Source: Albidovulum sp. (GTDB lineage: Bacteria > Pseudomonadota > Alphaproteobacteria > Rhodobacterales > Rhodobacteraceae). Taken from it: DNA of 64,000 bases. Position 1 is the stretch's first letter; each line of letters opens with the position of its first letter. Position numbers and translations under genes: made by a program. The DNA lies in the NCBI GenBank assembly GCA_030837785.1, contig JAUQYA010000023.1, positions 62,001-126,000 of the forward strand, written 5' to 3'. Shown here piece by piece: positions 36,872 through 46,149 of the stretch. Under the pieces are notes generated by a model, which did no database searches, was not told the DNA's origin, and worked only from the letters and a program-made list of their open reading frames with translations.

Positions 36872-37678
36872 TCACTCGACTTCAACGACCTCGACCTCGG
36901 CACCGCGGCGGATGCGCACCGTTGCCTTGGCGGCAACGGGTTCCTCGACGGGCGAGGTCTCGCGCAGGATGTCGGACAGGCGGATCGATTCGAGCGGCTT
37001 GTCCTCGGCATTGTCGAGCGAGCGGAGCGAGAGGCTGAGCGTTCCCGCCTTCTGCGCCAGCGCGAGCGTCTGGCTCTGTTCCGGCGTCACCTCGACGGTG
37101 ACGGTGCGCGCGACAAGCGGCTGGTCGGACTGCTGGTCGGCCTGCTGGTCGACGCCGAGCACGCGGATGTTCTGCAATATGGTGACGGCGCGGAGCGATG
37201 CGTCCTTGCCCTGTGTCAGGACGATGTCGACCGCGTCGCCCGGCGTGACGAAGCCGCCCACGGCGGTCTCGGCGTCGACCCTGATCGCCATCGCCCGGGC
37301 ATTCTCGCCGAGGGTCTGCACGATCGTCACCTTCTCGCCGAAGTTCGAGACCTTGGAGGCGAGGACAAGCTCGCCCTGCGCCATCTCGTGGGTGGCGCGG
37401 CGGGGTGGCATCCCGGGCTTCGGGATCAGCGCGTCGAGGTCGGTGATCGCGCCCGGCGGAAGTGCTGCGCGCGGCCAGGACATGACCTGGAGTATCTGCG
37501 GCTGGATCGGCTGGCCGAAGGGAATGTCGCGGCCGGCGACGACGACCGAGACGAGCGCCGCGCCGGCATCGGTCGCTGCCGTCGCGCGGCTCTGGTCGAG
37601 GTATTCGCGGGCACCATAGGCCGAGCCACCGGCCACGGCGACGCCGAGAAGGGCGACAAGGACGGAACGAATACCCAC
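36872..37678 (-). CDS. cpaB: Flp pilus assembly protein CpaB/RcpC
   Basis: A 268-residue periplasmic protein anchored by an N-terminal helix (about 5-24). The SAF domain (about 42-105) includes VVVAGRDIPFGQPIQPQ and the RcpC domain follows with VDAETAVGGFVTPGDAVDIVLT. The C-terminus is Arg/Glu-rich (RIRRGAEVEVVEVE). GTG 37678 is the start. CpaB normally partners the outer-membrane secretin, which is not encoded here. Confidence 0.92.
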   Translation of the reverse strand: MGIRSVLVALLGVAVAGGSAYGAREYLDQSRATAATDAGAALVSVVVAGRDIPFGQPIQPQILQVMSWPRAALPPGAITDLDALIPKPGMPPRRATHEMAQGELVLASKVSNFGEKVTIVQTLGENARAMAIRVDAETAVGGFVTPGDAVDIVLTQGKDASLRAVTILQNIRVLGVDQQADQQSDQPLVARTVTVEVTPEQSQTLALAQKAGTLSLSLRSLDNAEDKPLESIRLSDILRETSPVEEPVAAKATVRIRRGAEVEVVEVE

Positions 37679-37731
37679 GGCGATTCTCCTGTGCGCTGTG
37701 GCCCGGTCCGGTCAGGGGACGGGCCTGAGTG

Positions 37732-37765
37732 CCTTCCGCCCCGATATGTCGGCCGGGGCGGAAGG
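37732..37765. terminator. Strong hairpin between flp and cpaB
   Basis: A perfect 12-bp stem, CCTTCCGCCCCG (37732-37743) with CGGGGCGGAAGG (37754-37765), around a 10-nt loop. It lies 20 bp after the flp stop in the 107-bp gap before cpaB, and has no U-tract. It fits a partial terminator or an mRNA-stabilising element that allows much more pilin than assembly proteins to be made. Confidence 0.6.
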
Positions 37766-37785
37766 AGCGTTGCATGAAGGCTGGA

Positions 37786-37992
37786 TCAGCAGCCGCCCGT
37801 CCCGACGGTGCCGGTGGTGTTCATGACGTTGCAGGCCGCGTCCATCTGGCCGGTCACGTCGCCTGCGAGCAGGCCGAGCGTGGAGGTGCCGACCACGACG
37901 GCAAGCACCAGCGCGATGCCGTATTCGACGAGGGTCACGCCCTCTTCGTCGCGGCGGAACGAGCGGAGTTTCTTCATCAGGGTTGCGCGCAT
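37786..37992 (-). CDS. flp: Flp/Fap type IVb major pilin
   Basis: A 68-residue prepilin. The leader ends at DEEG, with cleavage before VTLVEYGIALVLAVVVGTST; the mature protein keeps Glu at +5 and Tyr at +6 as Flp pilins require, and one hydrophobic helix (about 19-42). The C-terminus has two Cys (AACNV and GTGGC) that may form a disulfide loop, unusual for a Flp pilin. ATG 37992 is chosen because GGAGAG lies 5 nt upstream; the longer in-frame start at 38109 would add a non-pilin extension. Confidence 0.9.
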   Translation of the reverse strand: MRATLMKKLRSFRRDEEGVTLVEYGIALVLAVVVGTSTLGLLAGDVTGQMDAACNVMNTTGTVGTGGC

Positions 37993-38083
37993 TTTTCTCT
38001 CCTCAAATGCGTTTGGTAATCCGGGCAGTCTCCGGTCATCGACGCGGAGGAACCGGAAGGGCTGCTTTCGGCTCCCCTTCAGC

Positions 38084-38181
38084 ATTGCGGCGGAAATGCG
38101 GCGGCGCATCGTCTGGAACGATGAGAGTTTCGCGCGAGGGTTGTATTAGCCCTGCGTTTCGCGGGAATTGCGGCGAAAATG
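38084..38181. promoter_or_regulatory. Repeated 15-mer in the flp upstream region
   Basis: Upstream of flp (gap 37993-38233), the 15-mer ATTGCGGCG[A/G]AAATG occurs twice on the plus strand, at 38084-38098 and 38167-38181, with one mismatch and 83 bp spacing. On the minus strand TAATAC lies between them and could be a -10 element. The copies may be binding sites for a pilus regulator such as the LuxR protein of this locus. Confidence 0.4.
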
Positions 38182-38233
38182 GGGCGGCCAGCCGCGAGTC
38201 GCCGGCCGCCCGGAGCCCGAGTCGCGCGGCCGG

Positions 38234-41200
38234 TCAGCCCCGCCCGTCGCCCTTCACGCGGAAGACGGCGAGGTAGAGCGCGGGCACGAAGACGAGCGTG
38301 ATGACCGTGCCGGCGATGATGCCGCCCATCATCGCATAGGCCATCGGCCCCCAGAAGATCTGCCGCGAGATCGGGATCAGCGCGAGGCTCGCCGCCGCCG
38401 CGGTCAGAAGGATCGGCCGGGCGCGGGCGTCGGAAGCCTCGAACACCGCGTCCCAGGGCGCCACGCCCTTGGCCCGCAGGACCTCGATCTCGTCCACCAG
38501 GATGATCGAGTTGCGGATCAGGATGCCGATCAGCGCGAGGACACCGAGGATCGCGACGAAGCCCAGCGGCGCGCCCGACGGCACCAGCGCCGCCACCACG
38601 CCTATCAGGCCGAGAGGGGCCGCGCAGAGGACCACGAAGGCCAGCCGGAATCCCTGCACCTGCATCATGATCAGCGTCAGCATGATCAGGATCATCAGCG
38701 GCACGACGGCGGCGATCGGCGCCTGGCTCTTGGCGCTTTCGGCGACCGAGCCGCCCACCTCGACATGCACACCGGGGGGCAGGGCCGCGGCGAAGGCGTC
38801 GATCCGGCCCTGAAGCGCCTTCACCAGCGTGTCGGGCTGGTCCTTCGTCGCGATGGCGGCCTTGACGGTGATCGTCGGCATCCGGTCGCGCTGGTGGATC
38901 ACCGGCTGTTCGGTGCCGTATTCGAAGGTGGCGACGGCGCGGAGCGGGATCGTCACGTTGCCGCTGCCCGAAAGCTGAAGCCCCGCCAGTTCCTCGACCG
39001 AGGTGCGCGAGCGTTCGTCGCCGCGCGCGACGATGTCGACGAGATAGGCGGCATCGCGAAGCTCGGTCACCGTGGCGCCGTCGTAGATCGCGCTCAGCGC
39101 GCGGGCGATGTCGCTGGGGCTGATGCCGAGCTGGCGGGCCTTGTCCTGCAGCACGTTCACCCGCACCACGCGCGCCGGTTCGTTCCAGTCCATCACGATG
39201 TTGATGAGCCGCGCGTCAGTGGCCATCACCGCCGCGAGGTCGCGCGCATGGTCGCGCACGGCGTCGATGTCGGGGCCCGAGATGCGGTACTGCACCGGCC
39301 GGCCCACCGGCGGGCCGATGTCGAGCAACTTCACATAGACGTCGATGCCGGGAAATTCGTTTGCCGCGAGCTCACGCAGTTCGGACCTGAGCGCATCGCG
39401 CGCCGCGACCGAGGGTGTCTGGATCACGATCTGGCCCATGTGCGGCCCCGACGTCGGCACGTCATAGGCCAGAAGGAACCGGGGGGCGCCCCGGCCCACG
39501 TAGGTGGACCAGAAGAGCACCTTATCGTTGCCTTCCAGATAGGTCTCCATCCGCGCCATCTGGGCCGAGGTTTCCTCGATGGCGCTGTTGTGCGGCAGGG
39601 CGAAATCGACGATCAGCTCGGGCCGGTCGGAATTGGGGAAGAACTGGTTTTCCACGAACCGCATTCCCCAGATCGACAGGGCGAAGGCGGCCAGCGTGAG
39701 CCCGATCGTCACCCAGCGGAAACGCATGGCGAGCCTGAGCGCACGGTGGAACCCCCGGCGCACCCGGCCCGGCCCGCGGTCGTGATGCGCCATCTTCGCG
39801 GGCAGGAACGTCACCCCCAGAAGCGGCGCGAAGAGCACCGCGACGATCCACGAGACCAGAAGCGACACCGCGATCACGACGAAGAGCGAGAAGGTGAATT
39901 CGCCCGCGGCCGAATTGTTCAGCCCCACCGGGATGAACCCCGCCACGGTGACGAGCGTGCCGGTGAGCATCGGAAAGGCGATCGAGGTCCAGGCGTAGGA
40001 GGCGGCACTTGTCAGCGTCGCGCCCTTTTCGAGCCGGGCGATCATCGTCTCGATCGCGATCATCGCGTCGTCGACGAGAAGCCCGAGCGCGATGATCAGG
40101 GCACCGAGCGAGATGCGTTGCAGCGTGAAGCCCGAATACTGCATGACGACGAAGGTGATCGCGAGCACGAGCGGGATCGTCAGCGTCACCACAAGCCCCG
40201 CCCTGAGGCCGAGCGAGATGAAGCTGACCGCGAGCACGATCAGCACCGCCTCGGCGAGCGCCTGCAGGAAATGGCCGACGGCGTCTTCGACGACATGGGG
40301 CTGGTTTGCCACCTGATGGATCTCGATGCCGATCGGAAGGGCGGCCTCGGCCTCGGCCATCACGCGGTCGAGCGCGGCACCGAAGTCGATGATGTTGGCG
40401 CCGGTCTTCATGCCGACGGCAAGGCCCACGGCCTCCTTTCCCCGGTAGCGGATCAGGGTCGAGGGCGGGTCCTCGTAGCCGCGGCGGATGTCGGCCACGT
40501 CGGACAGGCGGAAGAACCGGTCGCCGACCCGGAGGTTGATCGCCTCGAGGCTTCCGGTGCCGGAAAACTGCCCGCCGATCCGCACCAGAACCTGTTCGGG
40601 GCCGGCGTCGATCACCCCCGAGGGCAGGATCGCGTTCTGCGCGGCCAGCGTCGCCAGCACGGCCTGCTGGTTGAGCCCGAGTGCCGCGAGCCGTTCGGTG
40701 GAGAACTCCAGGTAGATCGCCTCGTCCCTTGTGCCGAAGATTTCCACCTTGCCGGTATCGGGCAGCGCCTGCACGGCGCGGCGCACGGTCTCGACCCTGT
40801 CGCGCACCTCGCGCGGGGAAAACCCGTCCGAGGTGAAGGCATAGAGATTGCCGAAGACGTCGCCAAAATTGTCGTTGAACTGGAAGCCCCCGAATTCCGC
40901 CGGGAACTCGGCCCGGATGTCGGCCATCATGTTGCGCACGCGCTGCCAGATCACCGGCAGCCGGTCGGGTTTCGTGGTCGGCAGCAGCTCGACATAGACG
41001 ACGGCCCGTCCGGGCGCGGTGACCGAGCGGGTGTGATCAAGCTCGTCGAGGTCCTCGAGCTTCTTCTCGATCCGGTCGGTGACCTGGGCCAGCGTCTCGG
41101 CGGTGGTGGCGCCGGGCAGGGCGGCCGCGACGATCATCGTCTTGATCGCGAAGTTGGGGTCTTCCTCGCGCCCGATCGAGATGTAGGACATCACCCCCGC

Positions 41201-41278
41201 GACGAGCGAGACGATCATCAGGAACCAGACGAAGGAGCGGTGTTTCAACGCCCAGTCGGACAGGTTGAACCCCGTCAT
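38234..41278 (-). CDS. RND efflux transporter permease (AcrB/MexF-like HAE family)
   Basis: A 1014-residue inner-membrane pump with the AcrB layout: first span at about 15-33, a large periplasmic loop, a block of helices at about 335-540 containing GLLVDDAMIAIE (the proton-relay Asp pair on TM4), a second periplasmic loop, and the last helix block at about 840-1005. It starts within the stop of the second adaptor gene (ATGA). Substrate range cannot be predicted. An outer-membrane TolC-like factor is not in the window. Confidence 0.93.
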   Translation of the reverse strand: MTGFNLSDWALKHRSFVWFLMIVSLVAGVMSYISIGREEDPNFAIKTMIVAAALPGATTAETLAQVTDRIEKKLEDLDELDHTRSVTAPGRAVVYVELLPTTKPDRLPVIWQRVRNMMADIRAEFPAEFGGFQFNDNFGDVFGNLYAFTSDGFSPREVRDRVETVRRAVQALPDTGKVEIFGTRDEAIYLEFSTERLAALGLNQQAVLATLAAQNAILPSGVIDAGPEQVLVRIGGQFSGTGSLEAINLRVGDRFFRLSDVADIRRGYEDPPSTLIRYRGKEAVGLAVGMKTGANIIDFGAALDRVMAEAEAALPIGIEIHQVANQPHVVEDAVGHFLQALAEAVLIVLAVSFISLGLRAGLVVTLTIPLVLAITFVVMQYSGFTLQRISLGALIIALGLLVDDAMIAIETMIARLEKGATLTSAASYAWTSIAFPMLTGTLVTVAGFIPVGLNNSAAGEFTFSLFVVIAVSLLVSWIVAVLFAPLLGVTFLPAKMAHHDRGPGRVRRGFHRALRLAMRFRWVTIGLTLAAFALSIWGMRFVENQFFPNSDRPELIVDFALPHNSAIEETSAQMARMETYLEGNDKVLFWSTYVGRGAPRFLLAYDVPTSGPHMGQIVIQTPSVAARDALRSELRELAANEFPGIDVYVKLLDIGPPVGRPVQYRISGPDIDAVRDHARDLAAVMATDARLINIVMDWNEPARVVRVNVLQDKARQLGISPSDIARALSAIYDGATVTELRDAAYLVDIVARGDERSRTSVEELAGLQLSGSGNVTIPLRAVATFEYGTEQPVIHQRDRMPTITVKAAIATKDQPDTLVKALQGRIDAFAAALPPGVHVEVGGSVAESAKSQAPIAAVVPLMILIMLTLIMMQVQGFRLAFVVLCAAPLGLIGVVAALVPSGAPLGFVAILGVLALIGILIRNSIILVDEIEVLRAKGVAPWDAVFEASDARARPILLTAAAASLALIPISRQIFWGPMAYAMMGGIIAGTVITLVFVPALYLAVFRVKGDGRG

Positions 41279-42339
41279 TCGGTCACGCGCGGGCCGACGC
41301 GCTGCCCGTCCTCAAGCGAGTGGATGCCCTTCGTCACCACCTCGTCGCCGGCGGCGAGACCCGAGGCGATGACGACGAAATCGCCCACCTCCGCGCCGAG
41401 CGTGACGGGGCGGCGGTGGACCGAGTTGTCGGCGCGGTCGACGACCCAGACCGCCGCCGCCGTGGTGGCATCGAGAACCGCGGCCAGCGGCAGTGCCACG
41501 CCGGCGTCCCCGCGCGCGGCCGGCATCGCCCGGACGAGAGCGCCGAGGCGAAAGGCCGCGGGTGGCGACTGAAGCGTCAGGTGCGCCGCCCGCGTCCGGG
41601 TGGCCGAATAGGCCACGGGGTCGATCCGGTTCAGGAGCGCCGGGGCCGACACCTCGGGGTTGACGACCAGATGCGCGGCGAAGCGGGTGCCGACGGGATA
41701 GGCCGCCACATCCTGCTCGGTGAGGTCGATGACGATTTCGCGGTCGCCGGTCGCGGCGAGGCGAAGGACCGGCTGGCCGGCGGCGACGGCCGCGCCCGGC
41801 TCGGCCATGACGGCGGTGACGACACCATCCTGCGGCGCGGCGAGCGTGGCAAGGCCGCGCAGGTCGCGCGCCCGGGCCACCGCGGCCTCGGCCTGTTCGA
41901 GCCGCGCTTCGGCCGCGACAAGCGCGCGGTCGGCGTCCTCGAGCCGGGTGGCGCTGCCGACGCCGCGGCGGGCGAGCACCTGCGCCCGATCGCGCGCATC
42001 GGTGGCCGAGTGCAGTTGCGCCGTGGCGACCGTCACGCCGGCCTCGGCCGCGCGCAGCGCGGCGTCGAGATCCTCGGGGTCCAGCCGGGCCAGAACCTCG
42101 CCCTTCACGACGGTATCGCCGGCAGCGACGGGACGTTCCGCCACCGTGCCGGACAGCGGAAAGCCGAGGTCGGCCTCGGTCCTGGCGGCCACCGTGCCGA
42201 CATAGGTGACGGGCAGCCCGGTTTCGGGGTTGACGATGATCGAGACGACGGGCCGCGGCGCGACGGTTTCCGGCAGCGGAGCGTCGGCGGCCGCGGCGGG
42301 AAGCGCGACCAGCGCGCAGAGGAGGGCCGGGCGGATCAT
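41275..42339 (-). CDS. RND efflux periplasmic adaptor subunit (second)
   Basis: A 354-residue membrane-fusion protein with a signal peptide (about 1-18, PAAAADA). The lipoyl/barrel-sandwich halves flank a coiled-coil hairpin (about 100-160), followed by the beta-barrel domain with ATGDREIVIDLTEQDV and the membrane-proximal domain ending VVTKGIHSLEDGQRVG. It overlaps both its neighbours by ATGA. It links the RND pump to the outer-membrane channel. Confidence 0.9.
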   Translation of the reverse strand: MIRPALLCALVALPAAAADAPLPETVAPRPVVSIIVNPETGLPVTYVGTVAARTEADLGFPLSGTVAERPVAAGDTVVKGEVLARLDPEDLDAALRAAEAGVTVATAQLHSATDARDRAQVLARRGVGSATRLEDADRALVAAEARLEQAEAAVARARDLRGLATLAAPQDGVVTAVMAEPGAAVAAGQPVLRLAATGDREIVIDLTEQDVAAYPVGTRFAAHLVVNPEVSAPALLNRIDPVAYSATRTRAAHLTLQSPPAAFRLGALVRAMPAARGDAGVALPLAAVLDATTAAAVWVVDRADNSVHRRPVTLGAEVGDFVVIASGLAAGDEVVTKGIHSLEDGQRVGPRVTE

Positions 42340-43400
42340 GGCATGCCCCCCGCCGCCCGCACGATCCGGCCCGGATAGAGAAGCTGCGCCCCCCTGGCCA
42401 CGATCAGCGCGCCGTCGGCGATGCCGGCGGCGACGACGAAGCGCCCGGTCTCGTAGCGGTCGATCGCGACGGGAACGGTCGAAACCGCCATCGTCGCGGG
42501 GTCCACCTGCCAGACGGCGGGACCGGCCGCGGTGGCCGAGATCGCGGCGTAGGGAAGGATGACCCGCGCGGGTTCCGACTGCGCGGCGGACCCGCGCACC
42601 GCCTCGCCGAAGGTCAGGCCCTTGGGCGGGTCGCTCACATGGACCTTCACGGTGACGGTTCCGGTGGTGGCGTCGACAACCGGCGAGATCTCCTCGATCC
42701 GGCCGGTGAAGGCGATTTCCGGCCGCTCGATCAGGTTGAGCGTGATCGTGGGGAAATCGCCCGCGCCGGTCAGCAGGACTTCGGGCACGTCGAAGATCGC
42801 GTCGATCCCGGCACCGAGCGCAAGCTCCATCACGGGCTGGGCCGCGCCGACGATCTGGCCGGGCTCGGCGAGCCGGCGCGTTACGGTGGCGCCCTCTGGC
42901 GCGGTCAGGACGGTATCGTCGAGCGCCTTGCGTGCCCGGTCGAGCGTCGCCTCGGCCTCGGCCAGCGCCCCTTCGGCGATCCTGAGCGCGTCCTCCGCCC
43001 CGTCGCGGGCGATGCGCGTCGTCGCGCCCCGCTCCAGCAGCGCATCCTGCCGGTCGAGGTTCTCGGCCGCCTGGCGGTGGTCGGCGGCCGCGGTCTGAAG
43101 ACCGGCTTCGGCGGCCCGCAACGCCTGTTCCTGCTGCACCGAATCCATCCGCGCGAGGACCGCGCCCCTGTCAACTTCCGCGCCTGCCTCGACGGTGACC
43201 TCGACAAGGCGCCCGCCGGCTGTGAAGGCGGCGCTGAGGCTGTCATGGGCACGAATCTCGCCGGTCAGCGAATGGCTGACAGTCTGTCCTTCGGTGTGCG
43301 CCGTCACGATTTCGACGGCGAGCGGCGGTTCGGCCGCGGCAGGCGGCGTGATCGCGGCAATCGCGGCAATCGCGGCGAGGAGGATGAGCGTTCGGGGCAC
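42336..43400 (-). CDS. RND efflux periplasmic adaptor subunit (first)
   Basis: A 354-residue adaptor, first gene of the pump operon. It has a signal peptide (about 1-23, ITPPAAAE), lipoyl segments around VEVTVEAGAEVDRGAVLARMD, a coiled-coil hairpin (about 90-150), and a C-terminal beta domain. GTG 43400 is chosen over a much longer in-frame ORF because GGAG lies about 8 nt upstream and the signal peptide begins there. It is the same length as the next adaptor but clearly different in sequence, so the pump has two distinct adaptors. Confidence 0.88.
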   Translation of the reverse strand: MPRTLILLAAIAAIAAITPPAAAEPPLAVEIVTAHTEGQTVSHSLTGEIRAHDSLSAAFTAGGRLVEVTVEAGAEVDRGAVLARMDSVQQEQALRAAEAGLQTAAADHRQAAENLDRQDALLERGATTRIARDGAEDALRIAEGALAEAEATLDRARKALDDTVLTAPEGATVTRRLAEPGQIVGAAQPVMELALGAGIDAIFDVPEVLLTGAGDFPTITLNLIERPEIAFTGRIEEISPVVDATTGTVTVKVHVSDPPKGLTFGEAVRGSAAQSEPARVILPYAAISATAAGPAVWQVDPATMAVSTVPVAIDRYETGRFVVAAGIADGALIVARGAQLLYPGRIVRAAGGMP

Positions 43401-43662
43401 GGCGGCTCTCCTGCGGACCGGGGATCGACGCGCCGGGACTCGGCGCGGGCGACAGGCTAGCATCCTTCGCGGTCGGGTCGAGGGGGCGCGCGATTTTTCG
43501 GCCGGGGCCGACGCTACGGAAACCGCCGCCCGTGCGCGCCCGCGAATCTTCTGTTGACAGTCCGGCGGCGGCGAAGCTGAGGTATCGGCGAACGGACGCC
43601 GGATTTCCGGCGGGGGGCGCGGAACGGGCCCCGGCCGGACATCGCAGCAGGGAGACGACAAC
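43401..43662. promoter_or_regulatory. Divergent promoter region between RND pump and ABC importer
   Basis: A 262-bp gap between divergent operons. TTGACA occurs at 43554-43559 on the plus strand, matching the sigma70 -35 consensus, but no good -10 lies 16-18 nt downstream. AGGGAG precedes the importer start. No TetR- or MarR-type regulator gene is adjacent, so control of the pump is unknown. Confidence 0.35.
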
Positions 43663-44487
43663 ATGGCAGCCGCGAAATTCATCCTTTCCACCGCAATGGT
43701 GCTTGCGCTCGGCGCCGGCGCGGCATCCGCGCAGAACGACTGCGCCGCCGGCAAGACGCTGAAGGAAGGCGTGCTGACGGTCGCCACCGGCAACCCCGCC
43801 TATTTCCCCTGGGTGATCGACAACGATCCCACCTCGGGCAAGGGGTTCGAGGCGGCGGTGGCCTACGAGGTCGCCAAGCGCATGGGCTTCGCGGCGGACA
43901 AGGTGGAATGGACTTCCACCACCTTCGACCAGGCGATCCAGCCGGGGTCGAAGGAGTTCGACTTCAATCTCCAGCAATATTCGATCACGCCCGAACGCGA
44001 GCAGACGGTCGACTTCTCAGATCCCTACTACGCCGCGGCGCAGGCGGTGCTGGTGCGCAAGCCCACCGTCGACGCCGGCGCCAAGCCCGAGCTTGCCTCG
44101 CTGAAGGCATTGAAATGGGGGCTGGCCGCCGGCACCACCGCGCCGGCGCTGATCGGCGGCCTGGTCGGGCCGCAATCCGAGCCGATGCTCTACGAGGATA
44201 CTGCCGACGTGTCCGAGGCGCTGAAGGCCGGCCAGATCGACGCCACGCTGATGGACCTGCCCTCGGCGCTCTACACTGCGGCGGCGGTGCTGGATGACGG
44301 CGTCGTGCTGGGCCAGTTCCCGGCGGGCGCCGATGCGCCGGACAAGTTCGGGCTCGTCTTCGCCGACGGCAACCCGCTGCGCGACTGCGCCAACGCCGCG
44401 CTGGCCGAGATGACGGCGGACGGGACGCTGGCGAAGATCGAGGCCGAATGGCTGGCCGACGCGACCGGGGCGCCCGTCATCAAGTAA
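43663..44487 (+). CDS. Amino-acid-type ABC transporter substrate-binding protein
   Basis: A 274-residue periplasmic protein of the SBP_bac_3 family with a signal peptide (about 1-23, GAASA). The mature domain shows the family pattern [29 protein letters not shown] and a [20 protein letters not shown] block that binds the alpha-amino/carboxylate group. AGGGAG lies about 10 nt before the ATG. It is the first gene of a three-gene importer. Confidence 0.92.
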   Translation: MAAAKFILSTAMVLALGAGAASAQNDCAAGKTLKEGVLTVATGNPAYFPWVIDNDPTSGKGFEAAVAYEVAKRMGFAADKVEWTSTTFDQAIQPGSKEFDFNLQQYSITPEREQTVDFSDPYYAAAQAVLVRKPTVDAGAKPELASLKALKWGLAAGTTAPALIGGLVGPQSEPMLYEDTADVSEALKAGQIDATLMDLPSALYTAAAVLDDGVVLGQFPAGADAPDKFGLVFADGNPLRDCANAALAEMTADGTLAKIEAEWLADATGAPVIK

Positions 44488-44496
44488 GACCTGCCG

Positions 44497-45357
44497 ATGG
44501 CGAGCCAGGCAACCGGTGGCGGCGGCCCGGCAAGGGCCGGCCGCGGGCCGACGCGGCGCGAACTGCGCGAGGCGAAGATGCGCCGGCGCAGCCTGGCCAT
44601 CGCCACGCTGTCAACCGTGATCGTCGTCGGGCTGGTGGTTCTCCTCGTGCCGATGGCGCCGGGCTGGGACCGCGTTCGCAAGGCCTTCTTCAACAGCGAG
44701 ATCTTCTGGAAGACCCTGCCAGGACTTCTGGAGGCGTTCCTGATCGACGTCATGATCTTCGCCTGGTGCGCGCCGATGATCGCCGTGTTCGGCCTGGTCA
44801 TCGCGCTGGCGCGCGATGCGCGCTCGCCGGCGCTCTTCCCGCTCAGGCTGTTCGGCACGCTCTACAACGATGTCTTCCGCGGCGTGCCGGTGATCCTCGT
44901 CATCTATCTCGTGGGCTTCGGCATCCCCGGCCTCGGCCTGCCCCGGCCGTGGAACAGTCCCTACATCTGGGGCACCGTCGCCGTGGTGCTGACCTATTCC
45001 GCCTATGTCGCCGAGGTCTACCGCACCGGCATCGAGTCGATCCACGAAAGCCAGCGCGCGGCGGCGATCTCGCTCGGCCTCTCGCACTGGGACGCGATGC
45101 GCTATGTCGTCCTGCCGCAGGCGATCCGCCGGGTGATCCCGGCCAACATGAACCTCCTGATCGCGCTCCAGAAGGACGTGGCGCTCTTGTCCTTCATCGG
45201 GCCGGTGGAGCTTCTGCGCCAGGCCGGCGTCTACAAGTCGCTCCTGGCGAACTTCACGCCCTACCTCGGCGCGGCGCTGATCTTCCTTGCCGTCACCGTG
45301 CCCGCGACCCGCTGGGTGGACCGGCTGATCGCCCGCCAGAACGCGGCACGGAGTTGA
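44497..45357 (+). CDS. Amino-acid-type ABC transporter permease
   Basis: A 286-residue HisM/GlnP-type permease with an Arg-rich N-terminal tail (about 10-30) and five to six hydrophobic segments (about 40-60, 75-105, 115-145, 155-180, 215-240, 250-275). The coupling loop reads [27 protein letters not shown]. Only one permease gene is present, so the pore is probably a homodimer. It ends 2 bp before the ATPase gene. Confidence 0.92.
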   Translation: MASQATGGGGPARAGRGPTRRELREAKMRRRSLAIATLSTVIVVGLVVLLVPMAPGWDRVRKAFFNSEIFWKTLPGLLEAFLIDVMIFAWCAPMIAVFGLVIALARDARSPALFPLRLFGTLYNDVFRGVPVILVIYLVGFGIPGLGLPRPWNSPYIWGTVAVVLTYSAYVAEVYRTGIESIHESQRAAAISLGLSHWDAMRYVVLPQAIRRVIPANMNLLIALQKDVALLSFIGPVELLRQAGVYKSLLANFTPYLGAALIFLAVTVPATRWVDRLIARQNAARS

Positions 45358-45359
45358 GG

Positions 45360-46088
45360 ATGGCGAAGCTGAGCCTGCGCGAGGTCTGGAAGAGCTTCGG
45401 CACACACGAGGTGCTGCGCGGCCTCAGCCTCGACATCGAGGAGGGGCAGATGGTCTGCCTGATCGGCGCCTCGGGCTCGGGCAAGTCGACGCTCCTGCGC
45501 TGCCTGAACCTTCTCGAGCCGGTCGATGACGGGGCGATCCTGCTGGACGGGCTGGACATCACCGACCCCGAACTCGACCCCCAGCCGATCCGCCGGCGGA
45601 TCGGCATGGTGTTCCAGAGCTTCAACCTCTTCCCGCACATGACGGCGCTCGACAACGTGCTGCTCGCCCCCCGCCGCATCCGCAGGACAAGCCGCGAGGC
45701 GCTTCTGCCCGAGGCGGAGGCGCTGTTCGCGCGCTTCGGCCTTGCCGACCGGATGGGCCACTATCCCGACCAGCTCTCGGGCGGCCAGCAGCAGCGGGTG
45801 GCGATCATCCGGGCGCTGGCCATGCGGCCCGAGGTGATGCTGTTCGACGAGGTGACATCGGCGCTCGATCCGGCGCTGGTGGGCGAGGTGCTCGACGTGC
45901 TGCGCGCGCTCAAGGCCGAGGGGATGACGATGGTCCTGGCCACGCACGAGATGGCCTTCGCCCGCGAGGCCGCCGACAAGATCTGTTTCCTAGACGAGGG
46001 ACGGATCGCCGAGGAGGGGCCGCCCGCGGCGATCTTCGCCAGCCCGCGCGAAGAACGCACCCGCGCCTTCCTGTCGCGCGTGCTGTGA
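45360..46088 (+). CDS. Amino-acid-type ABC transporter ATP-binding protein
   Basis: A 242-residue GlnQ/HisP-type ATPase. Walker [10 protein letters not shown] (36-44), Q-loop [11 protein letters not shown], signature LSGGQ (139-143) and Walker B VMLFDE (159-164) are all intact, followed by the switch His in ATHEM. It powers import of a polar or charged amino acid by the two preceding gene products. Confidence 0.94.
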   Translation: MAKLSLREVWKSFGTHEVLRGLSLDIEEGQMVCLIGASGSGKSTLLRCLNLLEPVDDGAILLDGLDITDPELDPQPIRRRIGMVFQSFNLFPHMTALDNVLLAPRRIRRTSREALLPEAEALFARFGLADRMGHYPDQLSGGQQQRVAIIRALAMRPEVMLFDEVTSALDPALVGEVLDVLRALKAEGMTMVLATHEMAFAREAADKICFLDEGRIAEEGPPAAIFASPREERTRAFLSRVL

Positions 46089-46149
46089 CCCGGCGCGGCT
46101 TGCGGCACCGGGACCGGGATGCGAAGCTCCCGCCAGAGGCGGAGGGCGC

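Noticed and set aside
38168..41572. A 1134-residue open frame antisense to the RND permease
   Set aside because: Long antisense frames are common in very GC-rich genes; it is rich in Arg, His, Gly and Asp, has no ribosome site or family motif, and the opposite strand encodes a complete RND pump.
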